From Krasilnikoviella flava (GTDB taxonomy: Bacteria; Actinomycetota; Actinomycetes; Actinomycetales; Cellulomonadaceae): 64,000 bases of DNA. The stretch spans positions 124,001 through 188,000 of the forward strand of contig NZ_FUZQ01000008.1 in the NCBI RefSeq assembly GCF_900167525.1, in the 5' to 3' direction. The notes under the pieces were generated by a model. The model did no database searches and was not told the origin of the DNA. It worked only from the letters and a program-made list of their open reading frames with translations. The translations under genes and the position numbers were made by a program. Below are positions 59,052-64,000 of the stretch, piece after piece (position 1 is the stretch's first letter; each line of letters begins with the position of its first letter).

Positions 59052-59095
59052 TTGTCAGAACCACGTGGGGGTAGAGCGCGACGTGGCCCTGACGA
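59052..59095. repeat. 44-bp dispersed palindrome, family T, copy E
   Basis: TTGTCAGAACCACGT and ACGTGGCCCTGACGA around GGGGGTAGAGCGCG. Arms carry more mismatches than in other copies. Unlike these, it sits in the 121-base gap between two divergent genes (coiled-coil protein and MFS transporter), where a terminator would not be expected. Confidence 0.85.
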
Positions 59096-59103
59096 CCCGC
59101 CCT

Positions 59104-59120
59104 TAGGATCGTTTCGATCC
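59104..59120 (+). promoter_or_regulatory. Candidate promoter -10 and dyad of MFS gene
   Basis: TAGGAT (59104-59109) is a good -10 element. It overlaps the perfect dyad GGATCGTTTCGATCC (59106-59120; 6-bp arms around TTT), which ends two bases before the ATG of the MFS gene. The transcript would have only a few bases of leader. A repressor bound here would block both transcription and translation. Confidence 0.5.
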
Positions 59121-59122
59121 CC

Positions 59123-60334
59123 ATGACAGAGAACCTTCCTCCTGCGCCGGCGCCCAGCATCGCGCCCCCCGTCGACGAGCGCCGCGCCACGATCATCCTG
59201 CTGGCGATGGCGCTGTCGACGTTCCTGTTCGTCACCGTCGAGTCGCTGCCGTCCGGCCTGCTCACGCTCATGGCTCCCGACCTGGGCCGCTCCACCTCCG
59301 AGATCGGCTTGCTGGTCACGGGGTACGCACTGGTGGTGCTCGTCACGACGGTGCCGCTGGCGCACTGGGCGCGGCACGTGCCGCGCCGCTGGGTGCTGTC
59401 CGCGTGCGCGGGCGTGGCCGCTGTCGCGACGGCGTGGGCGGCGCTCGCCCCGAGCTACGAGCAGCTGCTGGCAGCGCGCCTGGTGACGGCGACGGCGCAG
59501 GCGCTGTTCTGGGCGGCGGTGGTGCCCGCGACGACCGGCCTCTTCCGGCCCGTGGTCCGCGGCCGGGTGATGACGCGGCTCGCGCTCGGCAATTCCTTGG
59601 CCCCGGTGCTCGGCGTCCCGGTGGGTACATGGCTCGGTGAGCACACGTCGTGGCGGTGGACGTTCGCCGCCGTCGCAGTCCTCTCGCTGGTGGTGACGTT
59701 CGTGGTGCTGACGCTCTTCCCCACGATGGCGCCGTCCGAGGGCGGGGCCAGCCGGGCGCCGCACCCCAGCGGGCGCCGGTTCGGGTTCCAGATGGTCACG
59801 ACCGGCCTGGTGCTGACCGGCGCCTTCGGGGTCATCACGTTCGTCACCCAGTACTTCATCGACGTCACGGGGTTCGCGCAGTCGGACATGGCGCGGCTGC
59901 TGCTCCTGCAGGGCGCGGCCGGCGTGGTGGGCACGATCGTGGTGGGCCGGTTCATCGACGCCCGGCCCGTGGCGGTGCTGCTCGTCGCGCTCGGGGTGCT
60001 CACGGTGGCCCTCGCGTCCCTGTGGGCGTTCGGCGAGAACCCCGTCGCGGCCGTCGCGTCGCTGGCGCTGTTCGGCTTCTCGTTCTCCTGCGTGCCGCCC
60101 GCCCTGTCGCACCGGGTGATGCTCGTGGCGCCCGGGTCGACCAACATGGGCGTGGCGATCTCGTCGTCCATGTTCAACGTGGGCATCGCCGCCGGGTCCG
60201 GGCTGGGCGCGGCGCTGGTCGCCGCCGTCGACGTGCGCGTCGTGCCGCTCGCGAGCGCCGTCGTCGTGCTGCTCGCCCTCCTCGTCGCCCTCGGCGAGGA
60301 GCGCTTCAACCCGCGCCTGCCCGGCGCTCACTGA
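59123..60334 (+). CDS. MFS transporter, sugar/drug efflux type
   Basis: A 403-residue major-facilitator protein with about twelve membrane segments. The first helix has FLFVTVESLPSGLLTLMAPD (about residues 35-54). The loop 2-3 motif is in HWARHVPRRWVLSACAGVAA. Motif C is TLFLGNSLAPVLGVPVGTWL-like, here LALGNSLAPVLGVPVGTW (about 153-170). It fits the DHA1 family of efflux pumps (SotB/AraJ-like), which export sugars or drugs. No regulator is adjacent. A palindrome overlaps its -10. The YchJ-like gene follows 13 bases later and may be co-transcribed. Confidence 0.88.
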   Translation: MTENLPPAPAPSIAPPVDERRATIILLAMALSTFLFVTVESLPSGLLTLMAPDLGRSTSEIGLLVTGYALVVLVTTVPLAHWARHVPRRWVLSACAGVAAVATAWAALAPSYEQLLAARLVTATAQALFWAAVVPATTGLFRPVVRGRVMTRLALGNSLAPVLGVPVGTWLGEHTSWRWTFAAVAVLSLVVTFVVLTLFPTMAPSEGGASRAPHPSGRRFGFQMVTTGLVLTGAFGVITFVTQYFIDVTGFAQSDMARLLLLQGAAGVVGTIVVGRFIDARPVAVLLVALGVLTVALASLWAFGENPVAAVASLALFGFSFSCVPPALSHRVMLVAPGSTNMGVAISSSMFNVGIAAGSGLGAALVAAVDVRVVPLASAVVVLLALLVALGEERFNPRLPGAH

Positions 60335-60347
60335 CCCGGGAGGTCCC

Positions 60348-60743
60348 GTGCTCGACAGCGACCGCTGCCCCTGCGGCTCCGGCGACACCTACGGCGCGTG
60401 CTGCGGCCCGCTGCACCGCGGCGACCGGCCGGCGCCCACCGCCGAGGCGCTGATGCGCTCGCGCTACAGCGCGTTCGCGGTCGGCGACGCCGCCTACCTG
60501 GGCGCCACCTGGCACCCTCGCACCCGGCCGCCGTCGCTGGAGCTCGACGACGACCAGGAGTGGTGGCGGCTGACCGTCCTCGCCACCCACGCGGGCGGCC
60601 CGTTCGACGACGGCGGCGAGGTGGAGTTCGTCGCGCAGTACCGGTCGGCGTCCACGGGCGAGCGCGGCCGCCTGCACGAGGTGAGCCGGTTCGTCCGCGA
60701 GGGCGGCCGATGGTTCTACGTGGACGGCGACGTCGGCGCCTGA
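60348..60743 (+). CDS. ychJ: YchJ-family SEC-C-motif protein
   Basis: A 131-residue protein with the N-terminal SEC-C zinc motif CPCGSGDTYGACCG (about residues 7-20) and a short NTF2-like domain: AEALMRSRYSAFAVGDAAYL (about 32-51), EWWRLTVLATHAGGPFDDGG and a closing GGRWFYVDG. The size equals Escherichia coli YchJ; its function is unknown. GTG 60348 follows GGGAGGT by four bases. Its last 28 bases overlap the convergent permease gene. Confidence 0.9.
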   Translation: MLDSDRCPCGSGDTYGACCGPLHRGDRPAPTAEALMRSRYSAFAVGDAAYLGATWHPRTRPPSLELDDDQEWWRLTVLATHAGGPFDDGGEVEFVAQYRSASTGERGRLHEVSRFVREGGRWFYVDGDVGA

Positions 60744-62086
60744 GCGGTCGGCTCCAGCTCCGGCGTCGTCCCCTGCGTCGTCTCCTTGGCCCGCCGCAGC
60801 TGGTCGCCGTTGAGCAGCAGGTTGAGCAGGATGGCGCAGATCGCGCCGGCGCTGATGCCGGAGTCGAAGATCAGCCGGAACCAGGTCGGGAACTCGGCGT
60901 AGATCTCCGGGCGCACGGTCGGGAGCATCGCGACGCCGAGGGACACGGCGACGACCAGGATGTTCCTGCTGGTGAACGTCACCTTGGTGAGCGAGCGGAT
61001 GCCGGACGCCGCGACCATGCCGAACAGCGCGATCCCCGCGCCGCCGAGCACCGCGCTGGGCACGCCCTCCACGACGGCGCCGACCTTCGGCACCAGGCCC
61101 AGGACGACGAGGATGCCGCCCGCCATCGTCGCGACGAACCGCGACCCCACGCCGGTGAGGCTGACGAGCCCGACGTTCTGCGCGAACGCCGTGTACGGGA
61201 AGGTGTTGAAGATCCCGCCGAGCACGGTGGACAGCCCGTCGGCGCGCAAGCCGTCGCCGAGCCGCTGCTTCGTGACCGGCCGGCCGGTGATCTCGCCGAC
61301 GGCGATCATGTCGCCGGTCGTCTCGGTCATGATCACGAGGCCCACGACGAGCATGGACACCACGGCCGCGAGCGGGAACGTCGGGAGGCCGAAGTGGAAC
61401 GGCGTCACGACGGCGAACCAGCCGGCCTCGCCCACGCCGGACCAGTCGACCTTGCCCATCGGCAGCGCGACGAGCGTGCCGAGGGCCAGGCCCAGCAGCA
61501 CCGAGAGACGGGCCAGTGCGGGCGGCGCGAGCCGCTCCACCAGCACGATGAACAGGAGCGTGCCGGCCGCGAGCGCCAGGTCGGACGGTGCGGCGGACTC
61601 GCCGTTGTTCGTGATCCAGCCGGCGGCGACGTCCATGAGCGAGACGCCGATGATGAGGATCACCGTGCCCGTGACGATCGGCGGGAAGAACCGCAGCAGC
61701 GCCGAGAAGAACGGCGCCATGACGATCATGAACAGCCCGCACGCGATGGTGGCGCCGAACACCGCGGTGATGTCGTACGTCGTGCCGATCGTGATCATGG
61801 GGCCGACGGCGGCGAACGTCACGCCCTGCATCAGGGGCAGGCGCACCCCGAACCGCCAGAAGCCCAACGACTGGATGATCGACGCGATGCCCGCCACGAA
61901 CAGGTCGGCGCTGATGAGGAACGCCAGGTCCTGCGCGGAGTAGCCGAGCGCGCCGCCCACGATGAGCGGCACCGCCACCGCCCCGGCGTACATCGCCAGC
62001 ACGTGCTGCAGGCCCAGCGGGAAGAGCCGCGCGAACCGCGGCACCTGGTCGACGGGGTGCACCCCGGGTGCGGTCGTGTCGGACAT
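60716..62086 (-). CDS. Uracil-xanthine/purine permease, NAT/NCS2 family
   Basis: A 456-residue nucleobase:cation symporter with about 14 membrane segments. Family features are FPLGLQHVLAMYAGAVAVPL (about residues 22-41), LPLMQGVTFAAVGPMITIGT (about 82-101), IMTETTGDMIAVGEITGR (about 250-267, substrate-binding acidic residues) and the NAT signature QNVGLVSLTGVGSRF (about 303-317). The C-terminal tail is polar. It probably imports xanthine, uric acid or uracil. ATG 62086 has AAGGGA upstream. No purine riboswitch is seen in the 141 bases before the GH42 stop. Overlaps ychJ by 28 bases. Confidence 0.93.
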   Translation of the reverse strand: MSDTTAPGVHPVDQVPRFARLFPLGLQHVLAMYAGAVAVPLIVGGALGYSAQDLAFLISADLFVAGIASIIQSLGFWRFGVRLPLMQGVTFAAVGPMITIGTTYDITAVFGATIACGLFMIVMAPFFSALLRFFPPIVTGTVILIIGVSLMDVAAGWITNNGESAAPSDLALAAGTLLFIVLVERLAPPALARLSVLLGLALGTLVALPMGKVDWSGVGEAGWFAVVTPFHFGLPTFPLAAVVSMLVVGLVIMTETTGDMIAVGEITGRPVTKQRLGDGLRADGLSTVLGGIFNTFPYTAFAQNVGLVSLTGVGSRFVATMAGGILVVLGLVPKVGAVVEGVPSAVLGGAGIALFGMVAASGIRSLTKVTFTSRNILVVAVSLGVAMLPTVRPEIYAEFPTWFRLIFDSGISAGAICAILLNLLLNGDQLRRAKETTQGTTPELEPTAQAPTSPST

Positions 62087-62227
62087 TCGTCGTCCCTTCG
62101 TCACCGGGCGCCTGGTCGGCGCGTCGGGTCGACGGTAGGGAGCGCGGGTTTCCGTGGGGTCAAACAGAGTTTCCGGGCCGTGAAATCTTCTCGGATGAAC
62201 CCATCGGGCTTCGCGCCACCGCCCTTG

Positions 62228-64000
62228 TCACCGAGCCGCGAGGACGACGACGTCGTGCGGAGCGAGCGGGAGCGGCGCGAGGTCGTGCCGGGCCCCGGTG
62301 CGGACATCCGTGAGCGCAGCGACGCCGCGGACGTCGGCCGGGCCGGCGACGAGCGCCGCGGCGAGGTCGAGCGTCGCGGGCCGGTCGGCATGGTTGATCG
62401 CGACCAGCGCGCGTCCGCGCCACACCGTCTCGACGTCGGGGTCCTGGGCACCGTGCGGGACGCCCGCGTCGTCGAGGGCGGCCCGCAGCACCCGGTCGAG
62501 ACCCGCTCCGGCCAGGTCCGCCCCGACGTACCAGGCGTGCCCCGCCCCGTGCTCGTGCCGGGCGACGGCGACGCAGCCGTCGAGAGGCCCGTCGTCGTAG
62601 GTGGCGATCACGTCCGCACCGTCGGACCGGGTGCGCTCCCCGAGCGTCGTCGCCGTCGCGCGCCACTCCCCGGCCGCCGATGACGAGCCCGACCCCGACC
62701 AGACGACCGTGCTGCCGCCGTCGGGCAGCGGCACCCACTCCTCGGCCGAGACGCCCAGCACGTGTCGCAGCAGCGCGGGCGAGCGGCCGAGGTGCAGGTG
62801 CGCCAGGTCGTCCGCGACGCCGCCGAACGGCCCCCAGACGAGGCGCCCGCCACCGGTGACGAACGCGTCGAGACGCGCGGCCGTCGGCTCGTCGAGCACG
62901 GAGAGCGCGGGGGCGAGCACGAGGTTGTAGCCGTGCAGGACGACGTCGTCCGACCGGGCGTCGACGACGTCCGCGACGACGCCGAGCCGCCACAGCTCGC
63001 GGTGCCAGGCCTGCAGCGTGGCGAGCGGGTCGAGCCGCGCCGTCGGGAGCGCCACCTGCGTGGCGGCCCACCAGGACGGCCAGTCCCACAGGAGCGCGAC
63101 CCGGCTGTGGACGCGCTGCCCGACGACCTCGCCGAGGTCACGCAGCTCGGCCCCGAGGCGACGGACGCCCTCGTGCACGGCCGTGCCCGGCCCTGCGACG
63201 GGAAGCATCGCGGAGTGGAAGCGCTCGGGGCCGGAGCGCGCCTGGCGCCACTGGAAGAACAGCGCGCCGTCGCAGCCGTGCGCGAGGGCCTGCAGCACCT
63301 CGGTGCGCAACCGCCCGGGCGACTTCGTGAGGTTGTGCTCGCGCCAGCTCACGGCACTCGCCGCCTGCTCCATGCGCAGCCACGACGACCCGCCGCCGAG
63401 CCCGCGCGCCAGGTGGTTGACGAGCGCCGCGTCGGCGGGAGCGTCCGGGGACGCCGGGTCGGGGTACGCGTCGTCGGCGATCACGTCCAGGTCGGCGCGC
63501 CAGCCGTGGGGGTCGATGCCGCCGAAGAAGCCCATGAGGTTGGTCGTGACGGGGCGGTCGGGGTCGTGGCGCCGGACGATCGCCTTCTGCTCGCGGTAGA
63601 GGTCGAGCAGGAGGTCCGAGCCGAACCTGCGGAAGTCGAGCTCCTGCGACGGGTTGTGGTGGTAGGGCGCGACGCGCGGCGGCAGGATCTCGGCCCAGTC
63701 GCCGTACCCCTGCGACCAGACGGTCGTGGCCCAGGCCTCGTTGAGCGTGTCGAGGGTGCCGTACCGCGCGCGCAGCCAGTCCCGGAAGCGCTCGGCGCAC
63801 CGGTCGCAGAAGCAGGCCTGGCCGTACTCGTTGCCCGCGTGCCACATCCGGACGGCGGGGTGGCCGGAGTAGCGGCTCGCGACCTGCTCGGCGATGCGGG
63901 CGGCGGCGTCCCTGTAGGCGTCCGACGAGGGGCAGAACTGGTTGCGCGACCCGTAGCTCAGCACCGTGCCGTCGGCCGTGGTCGGCAGCGACTCCGGGTG
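62228..64000 (-). CDS. Beta-galactosidase, GH42, 5' part outside window
   Basis: The C-terminal 590 residues of a GH42 enzyme, continuing past the window edge on its N-terminal side. Present are the acid/base Glu in WHAGNEYG and a zinc-type cysteine cluster CFCDRCAERF right after it. The nucleophile Glu is in LRMEQAASAVSW, followed by the beta-rich domains and NHADRPATLDL. The first residues visible (HPESLPTTADGTVLSYGSR) belong to the barrel, so roughly 100 residues are missing. It differs from the 52687 copy, which lacks the cysteines. The stretch between it and the permease start (62087-62227) has no other feature. Confidence 0.93.
   Translation of the reverse strand, partial: HPESLPTTADGTVLSYGSRNQFCPSSDAYRDAAARIAEQVASRYSGHPAVRMWHAGNEYGQACFCDRCAERFRDWLRARYGTLDTLNEAWATTVWSQGYGDWAEILPPRVAPYHHNPSQELDFRRFGSDLLLDLYREQKAIVRRHDPDRPVTTNLMGFFGGIDPHGWRADLDVIADDAYPDPASPDAPADAALVNHLARGLGGGSSWLRMEQAASAVSWREHNLTKSPGRLRTEVLQALAHGCDGALFFQWRQARSGPERFHSAMLPVAGPGTAVHEGVRRLGAELRDLGEVVGQRVHSRVALLWDWPSWWAATQVALPTARLDPLATLQAWHRELWRLGVVADVVDARSDDVVLHGYNLVLAPALSVLDEPTAARLDAFVTGGGRLVWGPFGGVADDLAHLHLGRSPALLRHVLGVSAEEWVPLPDGGSTVVWSGSGSSSAAGEWRATATTLGERTRSDGADVIATYDDGPLDGCVAVARHEHGAGHAWYVGADLAGAGLDRVLRAALDDAGVPHGAQDPDVETVWRGRALVAINHADRPATLDLAAALVAGPADVRGVAALTDVRTGARHDLAPLPLAPHDVVVLAAR

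Noticed and set aside
9084-59095. Possible CRISPR array from recurring palindromes
   Set aside because: The repeats are many kilobases apart, fall in two unrelated families, and have no regular spacers or cas genes.
59052-59095. Copy E of the 44-bp palindrome as an ordinary terminator
   Set aside because: It lies between two divergent genes, where neither transcript should end; kept as a repeat only.
62087-62227. Purine riboswitch before the xanthine/uracil permease
   Set aside because: No conserved purine-aptamer core or paired stems were visible in this short GC-rich leader.

Overview
This is a very GC-rich, densely coded window of a Gram-positive actinobacterium. Evidence: GTG starts are common, lipobox and Tat leaders are present, there is a C50-carotenoid (lycopene elongase) operon, an actinobacterial SOS box, a DUF222/HNH gene, and sugar ABC importers without their own ATPase. 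The mix of plant-polysaccharide genes and C50 carotenoids suggests Micrococcales (for example Promicromonosporaceae or Cellulomonadaceae), but this is an inference. No rRNA, tRNA or CRISPR array was seen. Coding is almost continuous; the only stretch over 300 bases without an intact gene (28827-29500) holds a deleted insertion sequence.

Layout. 1-5700: flotillin/NfeD pair (flotillin cut by the window edge), histidine phosphatase, PH-domain protein, a Tat-exported metallophosphoesterase broken by one missing base, and an HNH/DUF222 protein whose start codon lies inside a perfect SOS box. 5.9-15.4 kb: membrane protein, MOSC protein, type II NADH dehydrogenase, amino-acid permease, a translationally coupled tetR-ATPase-permease exporter operon with twin operators, and a second APC permease. 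15.4-24.6 kb: six-gene carotenoid operon (crtE-crtB-crtI-crtYe-crtYf-crtEb, every junction a 4-base overlap), a divergent MarR/CrtR-type regulator, idi, a TspO-like gene and an SDR-fold protein. The same CTAGCCTGGC motif sits in both divergent promoter regions, suggesting one regulon for pigment synthesis and isoprenoid supply.

24.6-29.5 kb: lyase-superfamily enzyme, VOC protein, FAD monooxygenase with divergent TetR and twin operators, then a 544-bp internally deleted IS with both 30-bp inverted repeats. 29.5-43.5 kb: a coupled toroid-like/heparinase pair, a kinase-like protein with a lost P-loop, DksA/TraR-type zinc finger, secreted glycerophosphodiesterase, amidohydrolase and assorted small enzymes, plus a MerR regulator with a perfect dyad. 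43.7-48.1 kb: a three-gene coupled operon resembling a type VII secretion substrate locus. 48-56.5 kb: a galactan-use locus (LacI regulator, two permeases, binding lipoprotein; divergently GH42 beta-galactosidase and secreted GH53 endogalactanase). 56.5-64 kb: penicillin-binding/beta-lactamase-like serine hydrolase, coiled-coil protein, MFS exporter, YchJ-like protein, xanthine/uracil permease and the 3' part of a second GH42.

Two dispersed palindromic repeat families run through the window. One is a 44-bp element (four full copies of identical length, one fragment, one possible relative). The other is a CTGGTCGAGCCTGTCGA-type hairpin (six copies). Copies sit at gene ends, in four cases supplying the stop codon of the neighbouring gene, and one copy is read in frame inside a transporter gene.
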